Shown here: piece by piece, positions 54,183 through 64,000 of the stretch | Position numbering within the stretch: position 1 is the first letter of the stretch | Layout: each line of letters opens with the position of its first letter | DNA from: Brachypterus glaber | Taxonomy: Eukaryota > Arthropoda > Insecta > Coleoptera > Kateretidae | Direction of reading: 5' to 3' | Assembly: GCA_958510825.1 (NCBI GenBank) | Contig: OY294046.1 | Span: 6,832,049 to 6,896,048, forward strand | DNA: 64,000 nt | The notes under the pieces: generated by a model | Database searches by the model: none | What the model was told of the DNA's origin: nothing | Seen by the model: only the letters and a program-made list of their open reading frames with translations | Program-made: the position numbers and the translations under genes

Positions 54183-55388
54183 ATTTAAAACTTTGACTTA
54201 TTTTTCGTTAAACGTGTTCTTTATAGCTTCAATTATTTAATTATAAATGCAATAGAAGAAATAGAAGAAATTTGAAGTCGATATCTCAACTCGTTCAAAA
54301 GTTAAAAAGAGGGGGGGGGCGACTTTTGGACCGCTCTGTATAATTTGTACTATAATGTTATTTTTTGTTAATTTTGACTTGGTAGGGAAATTTATTTAAA
54401 TAACTTTTTAGAAGAAAGAAAATAAAATATAAATCAAAATAAGGTTTAGTGCCTTATAGACGGCAAACTATTAAAATATATAAAGAAATTGCACTGCTCT
54501 ACTACAAAATTTTCACAATCAATGAGAAAATCCCTACCAAAATGTTATATAGCTGCGATCATCAGTGAGCATATATTGGTATGGTGGCTTTCGCACCGAC
54601 TAGTCGCGACTGTTGAAAATTTAAAATACTTGTTAAAAATAAGTATAACTGTATCGAGAGCGTACAAATTGGTGGCGCCATCTAATGTTTGCACAAATTT
54701 TCGAATAATTTTTGAGAAAAACAAAGCATAAAAAGCAAAAAATAGCATACAAATTTATGTATGTTAAACAGGAAATATGACTTTCTTTTACTTTTAGTTT
54801 TCTTGGTTTTTAAATTTAACACAATATTATACAATACAATACCTAGCTGTTTAATAGGTTGCCTATAACGCAAGCCTCTTGTGTAAATTAAATCAAATCA
54901 AATTTGCTAATTAAATTAGATTTCTTTAGTTATGTTCCCATATAAAACAGTAAAATTGTACTGTTTTACGATTTTATAAAAAAAAGACCGTGTATTTTGA
55001 TGTTTTTATAAAATGTAAGGTAACTAAATCAAAAATTATATAGTTTTTATAAATTCTAGACATAAATAAAACATCCCAAGTTGTATTTTGGTCAATCTAG
55101 TAAGGTTATAACTATAGTTTCTATTTTTGGCATGAAAAACAAAAATATTGGGATTGAAAAACATAAAAGATATAATATAATAATCTACAACGTAAATTAA
55201 GGCAAACCTACATACGTGAAATTAGGCAAACCTACATACATTAATATCAAACTAGGGTGATATGAAAATATCAAATAAGTGTGATATAAGACGTTTTCTA
55301 AAGAACAAAAGAGTGTGCTAAATCTCATTTTCATAGGGGATCGTAGGAAAGCTAAATTTTTAAAACTATGTTCTCTTTACATTTATAG

Positions 55389-55673
55389 ATCATTTTCGCC
55401 GTCATCATTGCCTACGCATCAGCTGCACCGGGTTTGGTGGCAACTCCTGTAGTTTCCCACACAGTTGTTTCGACTCACCCAGCTGCAGTAGTCAAAACTC
55501 CTATAGTTCCAGTTGTACCAGTAGTCAAAACTGTACCAATCGTACCAGTAGTAAGAACTGTACCAGTCGTACCAGTGGTTAAAACTGTACCAGTCGTACC
55601 AGTAGTGAAGACTGTTCCAGTGGTTCCCGTAGTACCAGTGGTTAAAGCAGTACCGGTAGTGCATGTACACTAG
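55389..55673 (+). CDS. Gene E exon 2: VPVVKTVPVV-repeat cuticular protein
   Basis: With exon 1 (48765-48776) it encodes 98 residues. The signal peptide is M-Y-K-L-I-I-F-A-V-I-I-A-Y-A-S-A-A. The mature part starts PGLVATPVVSHTVVSTHPAA and is then almost only V-P-V-V-K-T and I-V-P-V-V units, ending V-K-A-V-P-V-V-H-V-H. Histidines are few, unlike genes A-D, so the repeat is a valine/proline/lysine variant of the same family. The acceptor acatttatag precedes 55389. The first AATAAA after the stop (55731-55736) lies inside the neighbouring MITE at 55721. Likely a secreted cuticle protein (inference). The minus-strand tyrosine-rich frame across it is a shadow. Confidence 0.82.
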   Translation: MIFAVIIAYASAAPGLVATPVVSHTVVSTHPAAVVKTPIVPVVPVVKTVPIVPVVRTVPVVPVVKTVPVVPVVKTVPVVPVVPVVKAVPVVHVH

Positions 55674-55720
55674 GTCATGAGTAAATAATGTTTTGTTACG
55701 AGTTTATTTATTAGTTGGTA

Positions 55721-56156
55721 CACTGTAAAAAATAAATAGAATCATAGGTAATGGGTTTCCATGCAGGTAAAAGTAAAATTTACGAGATTATAGATGTAAT
55801 TTTACAATCTTATATGAATATTACATATAATTTAGATGTAATATTCATATAAAATCGTAATTTTACATGTAAAATCTCGTAACTTTTACTGGTCTCTGCA
55901 TGGCAACACCTTACCTACGATTCTACATGTAAATATTCATATTTATCTTTTGCAGTGAACTCTGTAAAATTTACTAGATTTTACATGTAATTTTACATGT
56001 AATGTGCATAAAAAGTTTTAAATTACAAGTAAAATTCTAAAACTACATGTAAAATTGTAAAATTACATGTAAAATCTAGTAAATTTTACATGTATTTGCA
56101 TTGAATTACATTTACGTGCAGAATCATCTGTAATTACATATTTATTTTTTACAGTG
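55721..56156. mobile_element. CACTGTAAAAAATAAAT-ended MITE, 436 bp
   Basis: The ends CACTGTAAAAAATAAAT are exact complements, with TA outside both (55719-55720, 56157-56158). The interior is dense in acatgtaaaat/attttacatgt words that form several nested hairpins. It starts 47 bp after the stop codon of gene E. The CACTGTAAAAA terminus is shared with the elements at 25060 and 60112. Confidence 0.8.
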
Positions 56157-56380
56157 TACTCTGTAATTCATAGAGTACATTTTTATAATTATTTTTATAT
56201 ATTTTAATAAATTATTTTTATAATATACTTTTTATTTAACTACATTGATAATTCTTTTCTGGTTTTAGTGTAGGTAATGTAGACCAAAAAAGTCCAAAAA
56301 TGGCATATTTAAAAATTTTACTACTAATACAATATTATTATAATATTAAATTAAGATTTATCGAAAACGAAAAATATATA

Positions 56381-57014
56381 CAGGGTTATTCAGAAATAAG
56401 TTCAAGAAATTTAAGAGGTTATTCTACGTTAAAAAATATGAAAAAAAGTCCCTATAAAGGTTGGTCCGAAAAAGAGCCCTAAGGGAGTTGCGGCTCTTCG
56501 AAGATGGACATATTGAATGGGGAACAAAAAAAAACAACAATAAAATTTTTATGCTGCAGGGCGATTCTTCACTTAAAACTAAGCAAAATAGCCTTTTAAA
56601 AAGTAACATTTTTAGTGGCACCAAATGTTACTTCCTCTTAATTTTTTACACTATATGACATTTTTATGTATTTTTACTGAAGGAATCTATATTTATTAAA
56701 AAAATAAAAAAAATACACAAAAATGTTTGGGGCAAAAATGTGTTAAGCCTCACATATTCTATCCGTCTAGGCACGCCTCTGGATAAATTCAAAAAAAATA
56801 AATTAACATAAACTTATTGCCCTTGTTAAAAAGCCCGCTTTAGCTTAAAGGGTACAAGAGTTATTAATTTAAAACCTCATTTTTATTACAATTTTAAAGA
56901 GCCGTAGCTCCCTTAGGACTCATTTCCGGACCAACCTTTATAAGAACCTTTTTTCAAATTTTTTAACGTAGAATCACCTCTTAAATTTCTTGAAATTATT
57001 TCTGAATAACCCTG
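56381..57014. mobile_element. Family 1-related MITE, diverged copy 5
   Basis: A 634-bp element with TA at 56379-56380 and 57015-57016 and ends CAGGGTTATTCAGAAATAAG and complement. Internal blocks tataaaggttggtccg, agccctaagggag and ggggcaaaaatgtgttaagc are shared with copies 1-4. Its two ends are better inverted repeats than those of the other copies. Confidence 0.75.
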
Positions 57015-57016
57015 TA

Positions 57017-57660
57017 TATTAAATCAAAAAATAAATTTTATTTTTTTTTGTTTGAATTAGACGCCATATCACTTTTTTTATTTTATATAACCATATAGAC
57101 CATTGTTAAAAATGGTTTTTATGGGGAACTATATTTAATGCATAAGAAATTTGACCTACCGAACCATTTTTTTGCAAATATTTCCAAAACAATTTATTTT
57201 AAGTATAAGAACCCCATACTTATTTATAAGAGAATGAAAAAGTTGTAGGGTGAAATTTAAAAAAAGTGGCATTTTTTCTTCAACTTTGTATTACATTCTA
57301 ATACAATCCGTATATTTTTTTGAGATAACTTTAGTTTTAAAATAAAACCCAAATTTTTAAAATCATAACTCTAAAACGTTAGGAGATATGATTTTTTGTC
57401 TTTTTGTTTAAGGCATTTATTTCGTTAAAATCGAAATAACTCAAAAACTATTGGAAATAGATATAGGTTGTTACATATCAAAATATTTGGAATTTGATGC
57501 AGAATTTAAAAATAATAAAATATGGAGAATGTTCTATTAAAAAAAATACATGTTGTGCATGTACTATTTTTCTCATCATCAATAGTTTGTTTGGGTCTTT
57601 AAGAGACAGGCGCAGCCTATGGCTCATTTATCTAAAAAAAAATATTTAATCTGAATTGAA
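57017..57660. other. AT-rich spacer, generic
   Basis: No gene or bounded repeat recognised. It contains several aaaactattggaaat / aaaacgttaggagat phrases of the kind common in degenerate insect repeats. Confidence 0.35.
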
Positions 57661-57670
57661 AGTTGGGGCA

Positions 57671-57870
57671 GTGAGTCTATGCTCACTGATGCGAGTTGCA
57701 TCTGTCATAATTTGGGGGGAGTGAGTCTCTGCTCACTGATGCGAGTTGCATCTGTCATAATTTGGCGCTGTGGAGTGGGTGGGAGGGGGATGGGGAGGGA
57801 TGTGATAGGGAGAGGAGGGATGTGCGGGAGGAGTGAGACTATCTCACTGATGCTGGGAATGCATCTGTCC
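57671..57870. repeat. GC-rich 50-bp tandem units, 3' region of the LINE fragment
   Basis: gtgagtctNtgctcactgat plus gcgagttgcatctgtcataa starts at 57671 and 57721, with a diverged third unit at about 57831. Each begins with a small hairpin (gtgag ... ctcac). It is GC-rich against its surroundings and directly follows the LINE reading frame (minus strand), so it is probably its 3' untranslated region. Confidence 0.6.
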
Positions 57871-57887
57871 TGTATTAGTGGGTACCA

Positions 57888-58445
57888 TTACTGGTTGAGG
57901 ACGTTTTTGATCTTTTTGTGAGTGTTGTGTATTTCATGATCGTAATCTAGAAAGTTTGAAATGAGGGGGTTTGGGTGATCTAGATTGTCTTGTATAAAAG
58001 ACGTGCTGTAGCGGATGATTTCCGTTTTTAGGAGGGGCATTTCGAGATCTCTGTGTATCTGGTTGTTCCTCATGAACCAGGGGGCATCGAGGCATATTCT
58101 GAGTGCCTTGTTTTGGAAGGCCTGAAGTTTTGCTGAGAGCGCTTTGTTAAGGGTGATTTTATTCCAGGCTGGGGCTCCGTAAAGAAGTACCGGCTTTAGG
58201 GTTTGGTTGTAGAGAAGAAGTTTGTTTTTAATGGATAGGGGACTCTTTCTGCCTATTAAGGGGTAGAGTTTGGAGAGGCGGCAATTTGCTATTTGGAGGG
58301 TGTTTTTGACGTGCTGATCCCACGTCAAGTTTTTGGAGATTGTAATGCCGATTACTATTTTTCTGGCACACCCTGTACTTTTGAAAATATTTTCCGAAGA
58401 TGCACCTGTTAACTCCCTATAAGAATACTTACTAAAAGTTTTCAA
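57888..58445 (-). pseudogene. Non-LTR retrotransposon fragment, C-terminal end of reverse transcriptase
   Basis: Residues about 27-185 of this frame fit the end of a Jockey-type LINE polymerase: V-I-G-I-T-I-S-K-N-L-T-W-D-Q-H, then L-S-K-L-Y-P-L-I-G, K-N-K-L-L-L-Y-N-Q-T-L-K-P-V-L-L-Y-G-A-P-A-W, L-Q-A-F-Q-N-K-A-L-R and N-N-Q-I-H-R-D-L. The first ~26 residues are not LINE-like, which puts the 5' truncation near 58368. The catalytic YADD region, endonuclease and ORF1 are absent. It is a dead-on-arrival copy whose remaining frame is still open, so it inserted fairly recently. Confidence 0.85.
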
Positions 58446-58606
58446 AAGTAGTTAACAAACAACTAATATCTTACTTTGACAGAAAGCTGGGACACTTGGT
58501 ATATTAATCGGCTTGTAATACCCTATTAATGTTAACGCGTTTCTCGATCATTTTGGCATAATTTTTGACAAAATCTATTGAGACAACCTCCTACGTAAAT
58601 ATTCCA

Positions 58607-59174
58607 GTCCATTAAACTAGATGAAACGTTGCAAGCACCCTGTCAAAACATCGGCACTATTGTACACTAGAGCCATCTAGTTTGCAAATTTCAAACTAGG
58701 TGTTTTGTTTGATTTTAAATTCTGTATCTTTAAAACATTATATTCTAGCAAAAAACTGTATATAACATTTTTTATAGGGCTTAAAAAGACCTTTTATTTA
58801 AAATATAATTGTTTAAAATCGGGTTATAAATATGTGAGATATGCTAAAAAAACCTTTTACTGCTTTAAACGCCAATATCTCGAAAACAATGCGTTTTAGG
58901 AAAACGTTGTTTATAACATTTTTTAACCAATTTAAAATTATCTTTTATATAAGTGCTAAATTAACCAAATACAATAATAATTGCCCTAATTATAAACAAA
59001 AAACGCTAAAAATAGGAGTTTTACCCTATTTTTACCCCCTTACCCCGTTTACCCCAAAATCTAATCAGCTCTTCGGAATACGATAAGAAACAATAAGCAA
59101 AAAACCGCAAGTCGATATCTCATGTAGAAATGAAGTTAGAGAGTTTACACCCAGACAGACAGACAGACAGACAC

Positions 59175-59257
<83 letters not shown>

Positions 59258-59397
59258 CAGACGGACGAAATTTTTTTTTGACAGAATGGTCTAAAACGTC
59301 GATAAATGTGAAAAAAAAAACGTGGTCAAAGATTTTGACTTTTCGACGAAGATTTCAATACATTGGCACTCTTAGTAGCACTAAGTGCCGATGTAAT
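58607..59397. repeat. Dispersed repeat R2, copy 3 (full length)
   Basis: Opposite orientation to the copies at 7778 and 52615. It runs from gcaagcaccctgtcaaaaca to gtagcactaagtgccgatgt. It carries a (CAGA)n microsatellite at 59151-59258, much longer than in copy 2. The 64- and 81-codon frames are the repeat's own open stretches, also seen in copy 1 on the other strand. Confidence 0.7.
59151..59258. repeat. (CAGA)n microsatellite
   Basis: About 108 bp of CAGA tetranucleotides with a few single-base interruptions, inside R2 copy 3. Confidence 0.92.
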
Positions 59398-59501
59398 ATA
59401 AAGTTAGTGTAATGCTTAAAGAAAAGTGACGTTTCTACGCGTAGGTGCAAAAGATCTTTTATTAACGTGAGTAGACTTTCGTGTTTATGGTAAAGATTAG
59501 T

Positions 59502-59642
59502 GCCTATTCACAAGCTCGCATAAGAACATAAAACATAACAATGCGATGCCGTGATTGGCCTGATGGGCCGCTATGTATCTGGTAAGCCAATCACGGCTAT
59601 TCTTATATTTTATGTTCTTATGCAAGCTTCTGGATATGCCCA
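59502..59642. repeat. Hairpin module shared with 14278-14376
   Basis: cataagaacataaaa and ttttatgttcttatg pair, as do ccgtgattggcc and gccaatcacgg. The sequence gcgatNccNNgattggcNtg also occurs in the element at 14142-14701. The parallel peptide similarity of the two minus frames (T-R-Y ... H-Q-A-N) is a by-product of DNA homology. Confidence 0.55.
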
Positions 59643-59708
59643 TAGGTTTTAACCCGAAATATTTTTTAAACGATTCATATAGCTTTTGAACCTCCATCAA
59701 TAACACAG

Positions 59709-59950
59709 GTCTACAAAAAAAAATCTGCTCCAAGGAATAATCCTATCATGCCTTAAGTGTTTTAGTGTATTGAATCCGAATTTTCTATTAAAAAAAAATT
59801 CTACCGCGTAGATTTCGAGTTAATCCCGGTTTTTATTGTCAAAATCTACGCGGTAGAAAGATTTTGTAAATTAAAAATTCGGTTTCAGCACACAAAAATA
59901 CTTAAGCCATGATAGGTTTAGTCCTTGAAGCAATTTTTTTTTTGCAGACT
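59709..59950. repeat. Snap-back palindrome, ~110-bp arms
   Basis: The left arm (gtctacaaaaaaaaatctgc, cctatcatgccttaagtg, ttctaccgcgtagattt) is complemented in order by the right arm (aaatctacgcggtagaa, cttaagccatgatagg, gcaattttttttttgcagac) around a short loop at about 59817-59840. No target duplication was recognised. Confidence 0.7.
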
Positions 59951-60111
59951 TTTGTAAGGGAGCAACGCGGATTTCGACAATTAACTTTTTTGTTTTTGGG
60001 GGGATTATTTTCAATTCCTTCCTTTTATAGAACTTATTTTTTCCTGAAAATTTATAGTTGATCCACTAGTTCATCGGACAAATGGAGAGACAGACAATTA
60101 ATTATTGCATG

Positions 60112-61212
60112 CACGGTAAAAATTAATTACATTAAATTACATAGTCCGTAAATGGTAATATGTTGCCATAGACCGGAATGGTAAAAATTACATAGTCCGT
60201 AATGGTAATTTTTTGCATAGATCGGAACAGTAAAAATTACATAGTCCAGAATGGTAATATTTTGCATAGACCGGAATGCTAAAAATTACATAGTCCAGAA
60301 TGGTAATATTTTGCATAGACTTTTTATTATAAAAACAAACGTAAAAAAACGATCAGCTTGAACGATTTTTTTTTATATTTGCCTACAATACTAATTCTGT
60401 GTTTAATATTTTTTTAAAAAATTAACATACAGTCATATTAAAAGTGCCTTTAAAACAACCTAATCACTACGATATTTCAAGAACGCTTTGACATAGAGAC
60501 TTGAAAAAAAATATTTACTACTTAGAAAATGTTTGTTCCAAATTACAAGTCTCTGTGTCAAAGCTTTTTTGAAAAATCGTAGCGTGAAGTTCATTTGGTT
60601 TAATAAACCAAACGATTTGCACCCTTAATACGAGTATAAACTGTTTACATCTTTCTTTAACGATCTATTTGTTGATAAAGATCGTAATTTATAATTAAAT
60701 AGTAGTAGTAGTAAATTTTAAGCCACAAATAAAGCATTTAAATATCGCACATAAATAATATTTACCTTTTTTTACACTTTTAACACTTTAACCTAGCAGC
60801 ATGCGTCGCAATAACAATATTAAACGCTCCGTCTCAAGATGCGACGCCTTCTTGGTTATTGTCCAAAGCGCACGCGCGTCTTAAAATAACATAGCCCGAC
60901 ATTGTAAAATCATGTAAAAATATGTAAATCAATGTAAATATATTTTTTACATTATTTTACATCCTTTTACATTCTTTTGCATTATTTTACATTCTTTTAC
61001 ATTCTTTTACATTCTTTTACATTATTTTACATTATTTTACATTATTTTACATTATTTTACATTCTTTTACATTATTGTACATTATTGTACATTATTTTAC
61101 ATTATTTTACATAAATTCATGAATTATGCATAGTCCAGAATAGTAAATTTACTATTCCGTACTATGTAAATTCATGTATTTTTACATTATTTTACATGCA
61201 GTTTTTACAGTG
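60112..61212. mobile_element. CACTGTAAAAA-ended element with decamer arrays, copy 2
   Basis: Inverted relative to 25060-26399, starting CACGGTAAAAATTAATTACA and ending gcagtttttacagtg. It has a single central unit (no internal duplication), the accggaatggtaaaaatta repeats at the left and a decamer array (ttttacatta) at about 60945-61115. Confidence 0.7.
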
Positions 61213-61609
61213 TGCAAGAATTTTTAGTCTAGGACGATTTTTGAAAATTTTGGAAAATTCGAAACTACCGTATAATACTATTCTAGCGCTTGCAAGCTGT
61301 GAATAGTATAATAAGCGCCATGTAAGAGAAATTATTGACCTTAACACAGGTATTTATATTGTTAAGCTATTTATCTTGTCTTTCTTCCTTTTTTGGACGC
61401 GTATAATATTACGACACCATTAAATAAGTTCATTAATACACGTCGTAAGAAATTAATTTAATTTATTAATAAATCGAGAGACATTAAATTTTAAGGTTAT
61501 ATAGCAGAACATTGATGAGGGTTGTGTCTATGTAAACTTGCCTCTTGCTGAAAATAAACTAAGTTTGAAAATTGATAAAAGATATTTTTTACTTTTTTTC
61601 TGAAAATAA
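61213..61609. other. AT-rich spacer
   Basis: At 61245-61290 is an inverted fragment related to 34005-34060 (gaaactaccgtataatacta, tctagcgctt). No gene. Confidence 0.35.
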
Positions 61610-61932
61610 TTTAATAAAATTGTTAATTCTGTTTTTACCCGAGTACAACAACGCAATCTTTTTAACCTCTTCAGGGACGAGTTTACTTATAGTGGAAATT
61701 TAAGAGAAAAAAATGCTCAGTCGTCCTTAGTATTTGGAGATATGGATGAGGTTGAATTTTAGTGAAAACAGTTCAAGAAATAGATCTGTTTCTTAAGAAA
61801 TGTTTTATTGAGAAAAGATTAGGTTCTTATATCAAAACAAAAAAGGATCATCGGTGGTCAAAAGCTACAATGGATTGTGAAGCAATTTTTAATTATATAG
61901 GATTTTTTTTTCGCTTACCTCATTTGCAGTAG
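61610..61932 (+). pseudogene. Frameshifted coding relic of unknown origin
   Basis: Frame one (61610-61762) reads T-R-V-Q-Q-R-N-L-F-N-L-F-R-D-E-F, then S-L-V-F-G-D-M-D-E-V-E-F and a stop. A frame shifted by one or two bases takes over at once (61762-61932) as K-T-V-Q-E-I-D-L-F-L-K-K-C-F, then K-K-D-H-R-W-S-K-A-T-M-D-C-E. The abrupt hand-over at the stop suggests one indel in a former exon. The composition is protein-like and the codons varied. The parent is not recognised, and a decayed transposase or captured gene is possible. I do not join the two parts. Confidence 0.35.
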
Positions 61933-63404
61933 AAAATTTATAAAACCTTGTTTTAGCTGTATTGAAGAGTAAAATTGGGTGAGTGTTTTTTTAATGAATA
62001 TTAAACACATATTCTTTACCCATATAGTACAATTTTGATCCAAAGATTATCAATTTTATTATTATTTAAATAATTACAACATTTGTGTAAAATTTAATGA
62101 ATATATATTTATCAATAAACATTAATTTATTAATTTAATATATTTTGACAGTAAAATTCAACTAAATAATTCAGTTATGTCAAAACGAAATAACCTAATT
62201 TTTAATTTTTAAAATAATCCCATGTTAATCCATGAAAAAAATATAAAAATGACAAGATTTTTTTTGAGGTTGTCCCGATATTTAATGCCACAACTGTATT
62301 TTGTGAAAAGCGGGTAAATTCTTATTTTAATCCAAAGTACAGACTCTGGAACACAATATAGTCCAAATGTCCTCCTCGGATTTTCTTACAGACTGTCATT
62401 CTTTTGATGAAAATTTTTATAACGTTTTCGCATAATTTTTGGTTTGGCCCGAAATTGATGATATGGATGTGGACGACGTTTATTTCCAGAAGGACGGCCT
62501 TTAAAAATGGTGCATTTAAGTTCGATTTTTGGAAGTACATGCATCAAAAGTTTTTTCTTAGTGTTTAATGTAGATTTACCCTTCATCAGACAGACGAACA
62601 GAGTAACATTTTTTTTAAAGAGCAAAATAGTTATTTATATACCAAGGGACTAAACTGGCTGTTTTAGTCCCGCTGCATTAGTTTAGTCCTGAGGTATATA
62701 CATTATTTTTTGCAGGACCAAACATAATTTAGGTAGGTAGATAAAATTAAAATTAAAAACCACGCGTCTAAAATCGGTTGTTTTATTTTCGTAATTTAAT
62801 CAAGATGCCTGTAAATTGCGAAAAGTCAGTTTCATGGCTATCGCGATTTAAATTGTTTTTTAAAATGGTTGACACAAACGTCAAAAAAATGGACGAAGAT
62901 GATAAATTTTAAGTTATGTATAAATTGTTATAACAATGTTATTTTTAAAGGTTTTCTTTGTTAAAATCAAATAAATTGGTTTGAATCGCTAATTTATTAC
63001 AAAACACCACCAAACCTAATTTTTGAACCAGCAAAGCACATAGTAAGTATAATATTTTAATATTATCAAGGTTGCCGTGATTTTTATTCCCTAGGGAGAA
63101 AAACGGCAGGTTTAGTCCCGAAAATGAAATCGTAAAATTAGGTTTTAGTCTTGGTCGTGCAAAAAATATATTTTTCAATAACGTACCAGTTACTCTGGAT
63201 ATACCCTGAAGTTTTCATTGTAATAAATTATTGACGGATCATTGCTTATGATCTACAGCTATTATTAGTTAATAGTGGTCGAATTTTTTTTATCATACTA
63301 ATCTGTAATCATTAAATAATTACATAAATTTTATTGATTATACATTATTGTATCCATCTTTATTAGGGTGATCCATCCATTTTTAGGCAAGCCTAATAAC
63401 TTTT
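61933..63404. other. Intergenic DNA, no recognisable gene
   Basis: Overlapping minus frames at 62322-62625 are somewhat protein-like (N-K-R-R-P-H-P-Y-H-Q-F) but in two phases and without a family match. A ggactaaact/tttagtcc motif recurs at 62646-62690 and 63105-63120. Confidence 0.35.
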
Positions 63405-63880
63405 TAATAGTATACTAAAGTACTAGTTTCAGAACATACGTTTTTAGCGCACGAGTACAAGTTTAGAAAACGAGCCGCTTGCGGTGAGTGTTCTAAAGTA
63501 CTAGTGCGCTAAAAACGTGTTATGAAACGAGTGCTTTATACAATTTTTTCTATTTTGCTCTAAAATTTTAAAAAACTTACATTTAAATTGATGACTGATT
63601 TAGGGATTTTTGTTTCGGGTTGGCATTACAGTTTTCGTCATGTTTAAAATTCTAAGAACGAATATTATTTTGATATATTTTATAGTCATTTCTTCTCTTT
63701 GCCACTGCAAGTAACCAAGCCACAATTTTAACACGGTAAAACATAACCTAAACAAAAAATTTTGTAGAAAATTAAACTTTAAACCGACGTTCACAATTGC
63801 ACGGCAAACGTCAAGAGATAGACTTTTGTCTGTGGCCAACCCAAAAGAAAAAAAAGTAGATACCTCTTATGGGCCTATAC
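63405..63880. repeat. Dispersed repeat R6, copy 5
   Basis: Same orientation as 49520-50045. The GC palindrome (about 63425-63535) is complete, with arms cataacatacg-like / aaaacgtgttatg around gagccgcttgcggtg. The minus frame 63600-63839 is the same ~78-residue stretch seen in copy 1. Confidence 0.6.
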
Positions 63881-63887
63881 ACGGAAA

Positions 63888-64000
63888 AAAAAAATTATAG
63901 CTAGGAGCGCTATAACACACATACCAAGCAAATTATAATCGCTTATTATATAAATACAAGGCTTTCTCTTACAATTATGGCAGTCAGTGTAAAAATTTAT
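63888..64000. repeat. Dispersed repeat R7, cut by the window end
   Basis: Inverted copy of 39415-39535 (acacggaaaaaaaaaattat, gctaggagcgctataacaca, accaagcaaattataatcgc). It directly abuts R6 copy 5 and continues past the window. Confidence 0.55.

Overview
The window is AT-rich, intron-bearing animal DNA, most likely from an insect and plausibly a beetle. The evidence is five small, valine/proline/histidine-rich secreted proteins of the low-complexity cuticular type, four of them with a 12-nt first coding exon. They sit in a sea of short inverted-repeat transposons, a Penelope-like element and a LINE fragment. No rRNA, tRNA, CRISPR or bacterial-type operon is visible. Positions 12137-12336 are a run of 200 N (assembly gap). 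The beetle assignment is inference.

Host genes. Gene A (+, exons 7490-7501 and 8692-9093), gene B (+, 13428-13706, apparently intronless), gene C (-, exons 18384-18373 and 16432-16031), gene D (+, exons 27052-27063 and 30773-30991) and gene E (+, exons 48765-48776 and 55389-55673) form a cuticular-protein cluster. In A, C, D and E a phase-0 intron falls exactly after codon 4, inside the signal peptide. Intron lengths are 1190, 1940, 3709 and 6612 nt, and the long ones are packed with transposons. TATA boxes lie 65-84 nt upstream of the ATG in these four genes (43 nt in B). A and C are an inverted, near-identical pair.

Other coding remnants: a small terminal exon with acceptor, stop and AATAAA on the minus strand (3977-4108), and two frameshifted, coding-like relics (41024-41280 and 61610-61932). 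I cannot name any of these three. A Penelope-like GIY-YIG endonuclease ORF (35900-36736, -) is followed by a hammerhead-ribozyme-like motif (35822-35856, -). A LINE reverse-transcriptase tail lies at 57888-58445 (-).

Mobile DNA dominates. There are five copies of a ~730-bp TA-flanked inverted-repeat family and a related 1174-bp long palindrome inside the intron of gene C. Two elements are flanked by TTAA (piggyBac-like), two hAT-like elements have perfect 8-bp target duplications, one Harbinger-like element has TAA duplications, and several other inverted-repeat families occur, some nested.

The most striking object is at 42751-47660. It is a 4910-bp element with ~105-bp terminal inverted repeats and a perfect 9-bp target-site duplication. 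Its interior is about 28 tandem 166-bp satellite monomers in alternating A/B (332-bp) order, and the array flips orientation at about 45969. It looks like a foldback transposon whose arms have become a higher-order satellite.
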